This document shows positions 52,685 to 61,322 of a stretch of DNA of 64,000 nucleotides, piece after piece; within the stretch, counting starts at the first letter, position 1; each line of letters begins with the position of its first letter. The notes under the pieces are model-generated. The model did not search any database. It was not told the origin of the DNA and saw nothing but the letters and a program-made list of their open reading frames with translations. The stretch is taken from assembly GCF_918698245.1 (NCBI RefSeq), contig NZ_CAKKMS010000006.1, positions 1-64,000 on the forward strand. Direction: 5' to 3'. The translations under genes and the position numbers were made by a program. The DNA is from Pedobacter sp. Bi126 (lineage in GTDB: Bacteria > Bacteroidota > Bacteroidia > Sphingobacteriales > Sphingobacteriaceae).

Positions 52685-53239
52685 TTAATTTGAGGCTTTT
52701 TTAGTAATCCTGTCAATCAACGCGATGTAACGGTCAATGGAAGGATCTTCAAATCTTCTGGCACCCTTTGCCAGCAGGTCCGAAATATTGCCAATGGCAC
52801 CTATAGGCCCGGCCAAATCATGTGCGAGAATATTAAGTATGGCATTTTTTTTACTATTGTGGTTATTGAGTACTTCGGCAATTTTCTTGTAATTGGTAAC
52901 ATCTTCAGCAATCCCAATCAAAAGATGTTGCCCGTTTTCACTGAGTAAATAAGGCGTTGTGCTCAACCAGCGCTCGTTATCAGAACGCTGTATCCTGCAT
53001 TCAACATCGGTTACCGTATTCCCATCTGTACATTCTCTTAACTTGAAAAGTACATAACGCCGGTCTTCGGGATGTACCATATGCAATAAAAGCCTCGAAC
53101 GTATGTCTATAGACGCTAAACCGAAGAAGGTCATGCAAGATGGGTTCATGTAGATAAATCTATCCTCGTTTAAATCGAATATAAAGAAAAGCCGGGGCGA
53201 ACGCTCAGAAAGATATACAAGAAGATTTGAGATTTCCAT
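52685..53239 (-). CDS. Histidine kinase, N-terminal PAS/HisKA half (before frameshift)
   Basis: The 184-residue frame holds a PAS domain (about 12-118; FIFDLNEDRFIYMNPSCMTF, ending in IAEDVTNYKKI) and a HisKA helix with the phospho-accepting histidine in ILAHDLAGPIGAIGN. It ends in ITKKASN and TAA at 52685-52687, well before the ATPase domain. The missing part continues in another frame (52173-52616). No membrane helix or signal peptide is seen. The response regulator at 53683 is divergent from it and could be its partner. Confidence 0.8.
   Translation of the reverse strand: MEISNLLVYLSERSPRLFFIFDLNEDRFIYMNPSCMTFFGLASIDIRSRLLLHMVHPEDRRYVLFKLRECTDGNTVTDVECRIQRSDNERWLSTTPYLLSENGQHLLIGIAEDVTNYKKIAEVLNNHNSKKNAILNILAHDLAGPIGAIGNISDLLAKGARRFEDPSIDRYIALIDRITKKASN
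52697..52702 (-). other. A6 run at the frameshift between two kinase halves
   Basis: On the coding strand the sequence is ACT AAA AAA GCC. One more A, or a ribosomal slip of -1 at this run, gives ACT AAA AAA AGC CTC AAA TTA and joins the halves as ITKKSLKLIRDFLNQEF. This could be a mutation, an assembly error in a homopolymer, or programmed frameshifting. Confidence 0.75.
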
Positions 53240-53682
53240 TAAATTGATGAAACGTTATAATCCCATGGGGCGCTCCATTTACAATTTAATTATTTTTTTT
53301 AAGGTCTAAGTGTTAGGTGTATAATCGCAAATTATAGAAAAACAAAAAATGCCCACTATTGGCCAAATAACGCATAAAATGTGGTTTGCAACATTGTTTT
53401 TTCGCGTACTTAGCCCCTAAAAACAGGGATAAAATACAAAATCATAGCATACCTCAATAGGTAGCGAACTACGTAAGATACCGCAAAAACTACCCCTTTT
53501 TAGCTAAAAGCTATTAAAATAACCTTAAAAGCCGTAATTTAACCTTAAATCACAGCTATATGGAAAAGCACCCTTAAAATGCATTTAGACAAACCAGCGT
53601 TGCTGAACAACAACATTTAATTCCTGCGCTAAAGATCAGGGCCGGCAGTTTTTTTTGGATTTCATATTAAAATAAAACAATC
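53240..53682. other. 443-bp divergent gap with AACCTTAAA direct repeats
   Basis: No gene is seen. AACCTTAAA occurs at 53521-53529 and 53541-53549 (20 bases apart), with the variant ACCCTTAAA at 53570-53578. This is about 105-160 bases ahead of the response regulator and could be a binding site for a regulator, but AT-rich repeats also arise by chance. Confidence 0.35.
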
Positions 53683-54039
53683 ATGTCAAAAATTCTTGTA
53701 TTAGACGATGATCAGAGTAATGCCGATGTTATCCAAATGATATTGGAAGATCAGGCATTTATAGTTGTGAGTATTAACCATAGTGATGAGCTGCTGAGCA
53801 CCATCAAAAATTTTCAGCCGGATTTGATCGTGATGGATATCCTGTTAGATAAAGGCGACGGTAGGGAGTTATGTAATGCCATAAAACGTAATATTGAAAC
53901 CAGAAATATCCCCATTTTGTTAATAACGGCAATGCTTGAAGCGCAGGCCGAAAAGATTCCAAATATGGCTGATGGAATCATCTTTAAGCCATTCGACTAT
54001 GTTAAACTTCACCGCAAGGTACGTCGGTTAATACATTGA
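53683..54039 (+). CDS. Single-domain response regulator
   Basis: The 118-residue product is a receiver domain alone: acidic triplet DDD at 8-10, phosphorylation site D52 in LIVMDILL, and lysine in FKPFD. Without an output domain it would act by protein contact, as a phosphate shuttle or on chemotaxis-like or sigma-control partners. It is divergent from the frameshifted histidine kinase. A second such protein is encoded at 56461-56823. Confidence 0.92.
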   Translation: MSKILVLDDDQSNADVIQMILEDQAFIVVSINHSDELLSTIKNFQPDLIVMDILLDKGDGRELCNAIKRNIETRNIPILLITAMLEAQAEKIPNMADGIIFKPFDYVKLHRKVRRLIH

Positions 54040-54251
54040 TTAAGACCAACGATAAAAATCATGTACAATAGCATAAAAGACAAGATTGGATAAATAGCTA
54101 TTGATTAACGCAGCCGGATCTGTTACAGGTAATCCGGTCTATCAATTACATACTCCGATAGAGTGGTCGTCTTTCCCGCGCAGGCCTATTATATGGACAC
54201 ATCTCTGTTTATTTACATTTGTTTTTAGCGTCGTTGCCTAGGTCGATCGTC

Positions 54252-54280
54252 ATGCTGTCCCGAATGTTCGGGATCAGCAT
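54252..54280. repeat. Palindrome ATGCTG...TTCGGGATCAGCAT
   Basis: The arms ATGCTG-CCCGAA and TTCGGG-CAGCAT pair with single unpaired bases around a TGT loop. This is of REP-element form. Confidence 0.5.
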
Positions 54281-54367
54281 CTTTCCTGTAATTAACAGCG
54301 TCATGTTCCGAAAAATCGTCAGATGGAAAATAAATGTTTATTTTTCCGCTCTATGCCGCGCTGGCAT

Positions 54368-54391
54368 GGTACTTTGGAGCGCCAAAGTACC
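54368..54391. repeat. Palindrome GGTACTTTGG-AGCG-CCAAAGTACC
   Basis: Ten-base perfect arms and a four-base loop. It lies inside a longer stretch that looks like a dispersed repeat rather than a gene. Confidence 0.6.
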
Positions 54392-54897
54392 CAAAGCGCT
54401 TTGTCAATCCAGCAATGGGCCTTTCACACAACCCTACACACATCAAAAAAACAGCGGCACTTCGTTTTGTGTTCAATACTTTTTTAAAACTTTAAATTAG
54501 TGTTTATGAACACAAAACCACTACGTTTTAGGTTTGGCAATGCTATTTGTTCTATTCTGCACCTGTTTTTTTTATTTCTCCGGCCCTTGGGATTGACTGC
54601 GTTCTTCGGTAAAACCTGTGTATGATTAAAGCTGGTTAGCATAACGCCTAAAAACCCATGCATCAAAGATGTGTCCACACGATAGACGCAAGCGGGAACC
54701 ACACAGTACTCAGCAAAGCTAATCTTAAAGCGCTTGCATTACGATTATTCATAGGCTTTCTTCTCTTCAAAGGCATTCATGAGCACTGCGTGGTTCCCAA
54801 TCGGGTTGGGAATGACGAAACGCCAAACCCTATCATCAGCCCTCCGATGTATTTCAAAAATTCTAACTTCCATCAATGACAGATACTAAAAATCGGC

Positions 54898-54975
54898 GTC
54901 ATCTCGACTGGAGCAACGCGGAGTGGAGAGATCTTTAACTATGTTTAAAAGATCTCTCCACTGCGGTCGAGATGA
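54898..54975. repeat. 78-bp inverted repeat GTCATCTCGA...TCGAGATGAC
   Basis: The left arm (GTCATCTCGACTG, then GAGTGGAGAGATCTTT) and right arm (AAAGATCTCTCCACTGCGGTCGAGATGAC) form a long, slightly imperfect hairpin. The length and form suggest a non-coding mobile palindrome of REP or MITE type. Confidence 0.65.
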
Positions 54976-55170
54976 CGATTTATCTCAACCCCTCATCCGT
55001 GTTTACCTGTTTGCATCTGTGGTTAAAAGCGCTTAACTTAACGACATTGACGGAGACATGAACGGGCAGCGGCTCAAGTTATAAAGAGGAAAACCTGATG
55101 TAATAATTTCAAAAAAACCAAACCAACTAAAATCTGATCTGGTTATATATGAAGCAATTAAAACTTCATT

Positions 55171-56178
55171 ATGGATAAGAAAAATAAAATCACCCGACGG
55201 GAGGCTATTGGCAGCCTCGGTATCGGACTGGCTGGTGTGGCCATATCTCCAAATTTAAATGCTGCGACTTTGATTCAGCAAAATGATGGCCCGAACAATG
55301 CTTTGGAAGATCCCACAACAAAATACCCACGCCCTCCTTTTAACCACCAAAACCAGCCCTGGCCGGCACTGGCCAGTAAAATGGTACCAAGGCCCGATCA
55401 CGGCGAAAGCAGTTACAAAGGTTCAGGCAGGCTAGCTGGCAGAAAGGCTCTCATCACCGGTGGCGATTCGGGCATGGGTAGAGCGGCCGCAATTGCTTAT
55501 GCCAGAGAAGGTGCCGATGTTGCTATAAACTATCTCCCACAAGAGGAACCTGATGCAAAAGAAGTAATTGAACTGATTAAAAAAGCTGGTCGTAAAGCTG
55601 TAGCCATTCCTGGTGATATCAGAAACGAAGCATTTTGTTCTAAACTGGTAGATACCGCTGTAAGCCAGCTTGGCGGCCTTGATATCCTCATTAGCAACGC
55701 TGCAAGGCAGCAAAGTACCCCATCACTGGCAGACTTAACCAGCGAACAGTTTGACTGGACGATCAAAACAAATATATACGCGCCATTTTGGATTATCAAA
55801 GCAGCATTGCCACATTTAAAACCGGGCTCATCAATCATTGGTACTACCTCTGTTCAGGCAACCGACCCCTCTCCTGATCTTTTTGATTACGCACAGACAA
55901 AGGCTGCTACTACAAATTTTGTGAAATCACTTGCCAAACAACTGGGTCCGAAGGGAATAAGGGTAAATGGAGTAGCACCCGGCCCCATTTGGACACCGTT
56001 ACAGATGGGAGGAGGATCAACGCCCGAAAAACTTAAAGAATTTGGTAAAGATACACCTATGGGCAGGCCAGGCCAGCCAGCCGAACTGGCTTCCATTTAT
56101 GTCCAGCTTGCCGCAAATGATGCCAGTTTTTCAACCGACCAGATTTATGGTGCTGCAGGCGGAAACGGACAACCTTAA
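55171..56178 (+). CDS. Short-chain dehydrogenase/reductase with Tat-type signal
   Basis: The 335-residue product begins with a twin-arginine motif (TRREAIGSLGIGLAGVAIS), so it is probably exported folded by the Tat pathway. After a linker with EDPTTKYPRPPF and QNQPWPALASKMVPRPDHGE, which is the N-terminus of the YghA/general-stress SDR group, comes the SDR domain: TGGDSGMG, NAARQ (place of NNAG), catalytic YAQTK, and GPIWTPLQMGG. This group uses NADP and acts on small carbonyl compounds, with physiological role unclear. A 26-codon frame follows its stop by 12 bases. Confidence 0.92.
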   Translation: MDKKNKITRREAIGSLGIGLAGVAISPNLNAATLIQQNDGPNNALEDPTTKYPRPPFNHQNQPWPALASKMVPRPDHGESSYKGSGRLAGRKALITGGDSGMGRAAAIAYAREGADVAINYLPQEEPDAKEVIELIKKAGRKAVAIPGDIRNEAFCSKLVDTAVSQLGGLDILISNAARQQSTPSLADLTSEQFDWTIKTNIYAPFWIIKAALPHLKPGSSIIGTTSVQATDPSPDLFDYAQTKAATTNFVKSLAKQLGPKGIRVNGVAPGPIWTPLQMGGGSTPEKLKEFGKDTPMGRPGQPAELASIYVQLAANDASFSTDQIYGAAGGNGQP

Positions 56179-56190
56179 AAAGGCAGGTTT

Positions 56191-56271
56191 ATGAAACCGC
56201 TGGAAAAGCTGATCAAAAAGGATGAAAATCTGAATTTTCCAAAAGACGGATCGAGCAAACAGAATGGGTAA
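56191..56271 (+). CDS. Possible 26-residue peptide after the SDR gene
   Basis: ATG at 56191 is preceded by AAAGGCAGG and reads MKPLEKLIKKDENLNFPKDG, ending in a stop at 56269-56271. The gene-like composition and the spacing of 12 bases to the SDR stop favour translation, but there is no recognised family. Confidence 0.3.
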   Translation: MKPLEKLIKKDENLNFPKDGSSKQNG

Positions 56272-56460
56272 TCGTTAACTGTGCCAGAAGCAGTATTAAT
56301 AAGAATTGAAAAAGTAGATCATCGTTTAGCCAACCCCGTATTTCCCGCAAATCAATTACGCAAAATACGGATCTGACAACATCTTTAATACTATAAATCA
56401 GGTAGTTACCTCTGTACGATAATATCTAATTTTAATCTCAGTTCTCATATAACTGAGGTT

Positions 56461-56823
56461 ATGCCCAAAAAGATTATCCTTATAGAAGATGACCCATCCA
56501 ATCTTGATGCCTTAACGCTTGCCCTAACCTGCAACCATTATCAGGTCTTTGGTTTTTTAAATGGCCGGCAGATGATAGAAAACATCAGATCCATCATACC
56601 CGATATGATTATCATAGATATCATGCTCGGGTATGAAGACGGAAAAAAGTTATGCAGCATGATCAGGGAAACACCTGATATCAGCCATTTGCCTGTAATC
56701 CTTACCTCTGCCAACGGCAATATATCAGTAATAAGGGATTGTCAGGCAGATGCTTTTATTGAGAAACCGTTTGATATAAATGAAATGTATCGGCTAATCG
56801 AATCTCATATGCTGATCATGTAA
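56461..56823 (+). CDS. Single-domain response regulator
   Basis: The 120-residue product has a receiver domain only: acidic EDD at 9-11, D53 in IIIDIMLG, and lysine in IEKPFDI. It is about 30 percent similar in pattern to the regulator at 53683, so the two may be ancient duplicates. It is 177 bases upstream of the ECF sigma gene in the same direction and could act on its control, but no anti-sigma gene is adjacent. Confidence 0.92.
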   Translation: MPKKIILIEDDPSNLDALTLALTCNHYQVFGFLNGRQMIENIRSIIPDMIIIDIMLGYEDGKKLCSMIRETPDISHLPVILTSANGNISVIRDCQADAFIEKPFDINEMYRLIESHMLIM

Positions 56824-56999
56824 GGGCAGAACAGGTATTCACGCTTCGCATACTTTCCAAAATCATCACATTCAACTGGCTAATAACAGGGTACTTTCCA
56901 CTACCTGTGGTTTATACCCTCAAATTCAGGGCAGCCTAAAACCGCAGTGCCAAATGGTATATCCTTTGATGGATTTTATACACCTAAAAACATATACCT

Positions 57000-57506
57000 A
57001 TGACACAGTACGAATTCTCACAAAACATCAGCCTCTATTCAGGGGCACTGCGCTCACACGCTTTGAAATTTACTAACGATCTTGATGATGCAAATGATCT
57101 GTTGCAGGATACTTTGGTAAAGGCTACACGTTTTGCTTCAAAATTTGATCAGGGTACCAATATAAAGGGTTGGCTATTTGTAATTATGCGCAATACCTTT
57201 ATAAACACTTATCGCAAGCACCAAAGGCACCGCGACCATGTTGTACAGGTTGAAGAAATTTCATCGGTGCAGCTCGGTGGTAGTGCAACTTTAAACCAGG
57301 CGGAGAGCAAGTTTGCAATGGAAGACATTAAAAACGCTTTAAAAAGGTTACCCAAGGCCTATTCAGTACCCTTTATCAGATATTTTGAAGGTTATAAATA
57401 CCAGGAAATCGCACTTGAGCTAGACATACCCGTTGGCACGGTAAAAACCCATATACACCAAGCCAGGCAACTGTTAAAAAAACAGCTCAAACAGTATAAA
57501 AAATAA
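57000..57506 (+). CDS. ECF-type RNA polymerase sigma factor
   Basis: The 168-residue product has sigma region 2 (about 10-78; LRSHALKFTNDLDDANDLLQ, GWLFVIMRNTFINTYRK) and region 4 (about 108-162; LPKAYSVPFIRYFEGYKYQE, GTVKTHIHQARQLLKKQL). It directs RNA polymerase to a set of stress or envelope promoters. It is not followed by an anti-sigma gene. The DNA between it and the next gene (57507-58379) has a repeat and no gene. The class resembles sigma factors paired with response regulators, but that is only a hint. Confidence 0.93.
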   Translation: MTQYEFSQNISLYSGALRSHALKFTNDLDDANDLLQDTLVKATRFASKFDQGTNIKGWLFVIMRNTFINTYRKHQRHRDHVVQVEEISSVQLGGSATLNQAESKFAMEDIKNALKRLPKAYSVPFIRYFEGYKYQEIALELDIPVGTVKTHIHQARQLLKKQLKQYKK

Positions 57507-58379
57507 TTAACCAACGAGGCTGTATCGCAATGGCAACTTTCACCTCAAATGCTGTCATATTGTCCAAAGGACTCTTACGGAGCTTATCAAGATAATTTAC
57601 AGGTCTTTCGACAAGCTACCATTTACAGATTCTAAACGAAAGGTCGTCATTGCGAGGAGGAACGACGAAGCAATCTTTCCTGCTAGTGATCTTTGCTATA
57701 AAGATTGCTTCGTCGGCTGAAAAAGCCTTCTCGCAATGACGATTTAACACGACCTAAAATGCGCTAAAAACCCTCATACCATTTATGTTGAATTTTATGC
57801 GATAAATTAGGCCTCAATATGACAATTATATTTATGATGCAACTGTTCCAAACACTGCACACCGTATTTCTCCGGCTTCCTGCGATTAATACCCAATTTT
57901 AAACAAATAATACCCAAAATCCCATCGGGTATAGGAGATAAATGGCAAGCGCTCTACAACAACACGCAACAACTTAAATATCAAATAATTAACACAAAAA
58001 CAATTCGATTAGCACTAAAAATCCTTAAAAAAACATCTCTATTGATCCCCCAAATTTGAAAACAGAAAAATAGATCCCCTATCTATTCTTTCATTTTCAG
58101 CAAGATCGGCATTTTAGATAATTCTAAGTTTTGTAAATCGTTTTAGGCTAAACTTTACAATTTTAGGCACAAACATGTGCAGGTTTTGACTGGCCCGAAA
58201 TTTCGCTTATATTTATCCTTTAATCATCCTATGGGAGCTACACATGGACTTTCCAGCGTTTGATCTGACCCATAAACCCGGTGGCAAATAAAAATGCGGC
58301 ATCAGGGCAGTATAGCAAGTATCCGTGTTCCCCTTATCCATTTCACAATGATAATTGAGATGCGAAAAAAATAAAAGAA
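57507..58379. other. 873-bp gap after the sigma factor gene
   Basis: Apart from the palindrome at 57645-57741 I see only AT-rich sequence with no protein-like frame. Nearest the CheB/CheR gene the sequence gives no clear promoter motif. Confidence 0.55.
57645..57741. repeat. 97-bp inverted repeat CGTCATTGCGAG...CTCGCAATGACG
   Basis: The outer arms CGTCATTGCGAG and CTCGCAATGACG pair perfectly, and an inner pair (GACGAAGCAATCTTT and AAAGATTGCTTCGTC) extends the hairpin. Such elements occur as many dispersed copies in Bacteroidota genomes, by my recollection of their general form. Confidence 0.7.
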
Positions 58380-61316
58380 ATGCAAGAAAACCAAGATGGT
58401 GCTCAGTCACATCATCCAGCAGAGCTGAACAGGGAAACGCCTCAGCAGGCTGCTTCCTTCCCAATTATAGGTATGGGTGGAGCCAGCGGATCATTACCTG
58501 CCTATCAAAAATTCTTTACCCATATGCCTGTCAATGCCGGCATGGCTTTCGTAATTATTGTCCACCAGGATAAAGCCGAAGAACTGGATTATTCCGTCCT
58601 GCTCAAGGAATCGACCAGTATGCCGGTATTGACAGCAAAAGATGGTTTGGAAGTACGCGAAAACCACGTTTACATTATTCCTCCTGGCACTGATATGGGT
58701 ATTCATAACGGCCATCTTTTACTTTTTAGCGCCTCGCGGCCAAAAGGCGCACACATGCCTATTGATTATTTTTTCCAGAGTTTAGCTGAAGATCAATGGA
58801 ACAAGGCTGTTGCCATCATCTTTTCTGGTTTAGGAGCCGATGGAGAAACAGGTTTGAGAATGATCAAAGAAAAGCTCGGTATGGGTATGGTACAAGAGCC
58901 GGATACAGCCGAATTTTCGAGCATGCCTTATGCTGCGATTAAAACACACATGGCCGATTATGTTCTTCCCCCGGAAGAAATGCCCTTAAAACTGATTCAG
59001 TACCTTAATCATCCGGTCCTTGTAGGTGAAGCAAACGAAGAATTAACCTCACCCCTTACCAATAAGGTACACATACAAAAAATACTGATGTTATTGCGTT
59101 CGCAAACCGGACATGATTTCACTTTATATAAAAAAAATACCATTTCACGCCGCATAGAACGCAGAATAGCCTTTCATCAGCTGCCAGATTATGAAAGCTA
59201 TGTAAATTATTTAAGGGAAAATCCTGCAGAAATCGATACCCTGTTCAACGAACTTTTAATCGGGGTAACAAAATTCTTCAGAGACCGCCATGCCTTTGAT
59301 AGTCTGAAAGAACATGTTTACCGTTTGCTTGAACAAAAAAGCCCGGAAGAGCCGATCAGGATCTGGATTGCAGGATGCTCAACAGGTGAAGAGGCCTACT
59401 CTATTGCCATTATCATTACCGAGTTTTTAGACAACCTTAAGTCGAAGCGGAAGCCCAAAGCGCAGATTTTCGCTACCGACCTCGATCCAAATGCGATAGA
59501 CCATGCACGCGCAGGCTTTTATTTTTCAAATATCGTTGCAGAATTGTCTGCACAGCAGCTTGAGAGATTCTTTGTTAAAAAACCGAACGGCTATACTGTA
59601 AAAAAGGAAATCAGAGAGATGATTGTTTTTGCACAACACAACCTGATCAAAGATGCCCCTTTTACGAGGCTCGATCTGCTATGTTGCCGTAATGTGATGA
59701 TTTACCTTACTACAGAGCTGCAGAAAAAGATTATTCCGGTTTTTCATTACTCTTTGCAGCCAAACGGTCTCCTTTTTCTCGGGCCTGCCGAATCTGTGGG
59801 TGCTTTTAACGATATTTTTAACAGTATAGATTCGAAATGGAAGATTTTTGAACGTAAAGAAGGTGTAAGCGCCATTGGAAAAATATTGGATTTTCCTTTC
59901 CACATCGCCAATCAGGATAAGCTGGGCAAAATAGACAACACTACCAAAGCATCGGCCAAAAATCCAATTGCCGAAAACTTCAATAAGGTTCTGCTCGAAA
60001 ATTATACCCCGGCTTCTTTATTATTAAATGATAAGGGCGAAATCCTCTATATCAACGGCAAAACAAACCGGTTTATCCAGCTTAATCCCGGCGAGGCGGT
60101 AATGAATATCCATAGAATGGTAAGGGAAGAACTCAAATACGTACTGGGAAATGCCATTCACCTGTGCCTGACCAACCATACAAAGGTTGAGATAAACGAT
60201 ATCCGGATCAAAGAAAACAACCGTACTTACCTGATGGGCTTTTCTGTAGACTACCTTAATGAGCCTGCGCTTCAAGGTCTTTTACTGGTTAATTTTTATG
60301 AAAAGGGGCTGGTTAGAAAATCTACGGCACGAAAATCTAAATCTGCATCCAATATCAGTGAAGGAGCGGTAGAAGAACTTGAAAAAGAACTTACCTATAC
60401 CAAACAGCAACTGCATACCACCATTGAGCAGATGGAAACCTCGCTGGAAGAACTAAAATCGACCAATGAAGAACTACAGAGCACCAATGAGGAACTGCAG
60501 AGCACCAATGAAGAAGCATTAACCACCAAAGAGGAAATGCAATCACTCAATGAAGAGCTGATGACGATTAACCTCCAATACCAAAACAAGGCAGAAGAAC
60601 TCACCCAGCTGAACAATGATATGAAAAACCTGCTGGACAATACCGAGATCGGCACCATATTTCTCGATAACCAGCTTAACATTTTACGTTTTACCCCTCA
60701 GGTAACCAGGCTGTTCAATGTAATTACCTCCGATATTGGCCGTTCCATTACCCATATTGTTTCAAATTTCGAATATCCTTCTATTGAACAGACCATTAAT
60801 GAAGTAATTACAACCTTATCGGGTAAAGAACTTGAAATCAAAACCAAAAAAGGCGAATGGTATAACCTACGCATTATGCCCTACCGTACAATGGATAATT
60901 TCATCAATGGTGCTGTACTTACGTTTACTAAAATTACACCGATAAAATCGATGAATGCGAGGATGCTGGGCTTATTGCAATATGCGCAATCTACTGCCGA
61001 CTTACATCCTCAGGCTACTGTTGTATTGGATGCTGACCGAAAGGTATTGGTGTGCAATGAGAAGTTCCAGAACATGTTCCGTATACAAGAATATGAAATA
61101 AGAGAACTTTCTTTCACAGAAATTGTTATTAATAAGTGGCAGATGGATCTTCTCTCTGACAAGCTCTCCGATTCATCCCCGGCAAGTGAAGAAATATATG
61201 TACAGCACCATTTTAACGGACTGGGCCTAAAACACTTGGAAATTAAAATAGAAAGAATCATGGAAAAAGGAACAGGGAGTACTTTAATCATGATACTGAG
61301 TTTTAAGGAAAAATAA
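58380..61316 (+). CDS. CheB-CheR-PAS fusion protein
   Basis: The 978-residue product joins a CheB methylesterase domain (about 27-205; S36 in GGASGS, H62 in IIVHQD, D154 in GLGADGETGL), a CheR methyltransferase (about 228-495; SAM motif AGCSTGEEAYS, LLCCRNVMIYL), a linker with a PAS-like unit, a long coiled coil (about 660-745; LKSTNEELQSTNEELQSTNE) and a further PAS domain (about 750-860), then a last PAS-like part. There is no CheB receiver domain and no methyl-accepting protein in the window. In such fusions the original chemotaxis roles are often replaced by signalling with histidine kinases, as the next gene suggests. Confidence 0.93.
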   Translation: MQENQDGAQSHHPAELNRETPQQAASFPIIGMGGASGSLPAYQKFFTHMPVNAGMAFVIIVHQDKAEELDYSVLLKESTSMPVLTAKDGLEVRENHVYIIPPGTDMGIHNGHLLLFSASRPKGAHMPIDYFFQSLAEDQWNKAVAIIFSGLGADGETGLRMIKEKLGMGMVQEPDTAEFSSMPYAAIKTHMADYVLPPEEMPLKLIQYLNHPVLVGEANEELTSPLTNKVHIQKILMLLRSQTGHDFTLYKKNTISRRIERRIAFHQLPDYESYVNYLRENPAEIDTLFNELLIGVTKFFRDRHAFDSLKEHVYRLLEQKSPEEPIRIWIAGCSTGEEAYSIAIIITEFLDNLKSKRKPKAQIFATDLDPNAIDHARAGFYFSNIVAELSAQQLERFFVKKPNGYTVKKEIREMIVFAQHNLIKDAPFTRLDLLCCRNVMIYLTTELQKKIIPVFHYSLQPNGLLFLGPAESVGAFNDIFNSIDSKWKIFERKEGVSAIGKILDFPFHIANQDKLGKIDNTTKASAKNPIAENFNKVLLENYTPASLLLNDKGEILYINGKTNRFIQLNPGEAVMNIHRMVREELKYVLGNAIHLCLTNHTKVEINDIRIKENNRTYLMGFSVDYLNEPALQGLLLVNFYEKGLVRKSTARKSKSASNISEGAVEELEKELTYTKQQLHTTIEQMETSLEELKSTNEELQSTNEELQSTNEEALTTKEEMQSLNEELMTINLQYQNKAEELTQLNNDMKNLLDNTEIGTIFLDNQLNILRFTPQVTRLFNVITSDIGRSITHIVSNFEYPSIEQTINEVITTLSGKELEIKTKKGEWYNLRIMPYRTMDNFINGAVLTFTKITPIKSMNARMLGLLQYAQSTADLHPQATVVLDADRKVLVCNEKFQNMFRIQEYEIRELSFTEIVINKWQMDLLSDKLSDSSPASEEIYVQHHFNGLGLKHLEIKIERIMEKGTGSTLIMILSFKEK

Positions 61317-61322
61317 AAAAAT

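Larger units (their letters stand above)
54040..55170. other. 1.13-kb gap rich in palindromic repeats
   Basis: No credible gene. Three palindromic elements are listed separately (54252, 54368, 54898). Open frames in it (for example 54219-54500) follow the palindromes and have no protein-like composition. I read the stretch as a landing zone of dispersed repeats. Confidence 0.6.

Noticed and set aside
53521..53578. LytTR or response-regulator binding site from AACCTTAAA repeats
   Set aside because: The repeats are short and AT-rich and there is no independent support, so it is only mentioned in the gap entry.
54219..54500. 93-codon frame and neighbours in the gap
   Set aside because: They follow the palindromic repeats and have biased, unlike-protein composition; likely chance frames in repeat DNA.
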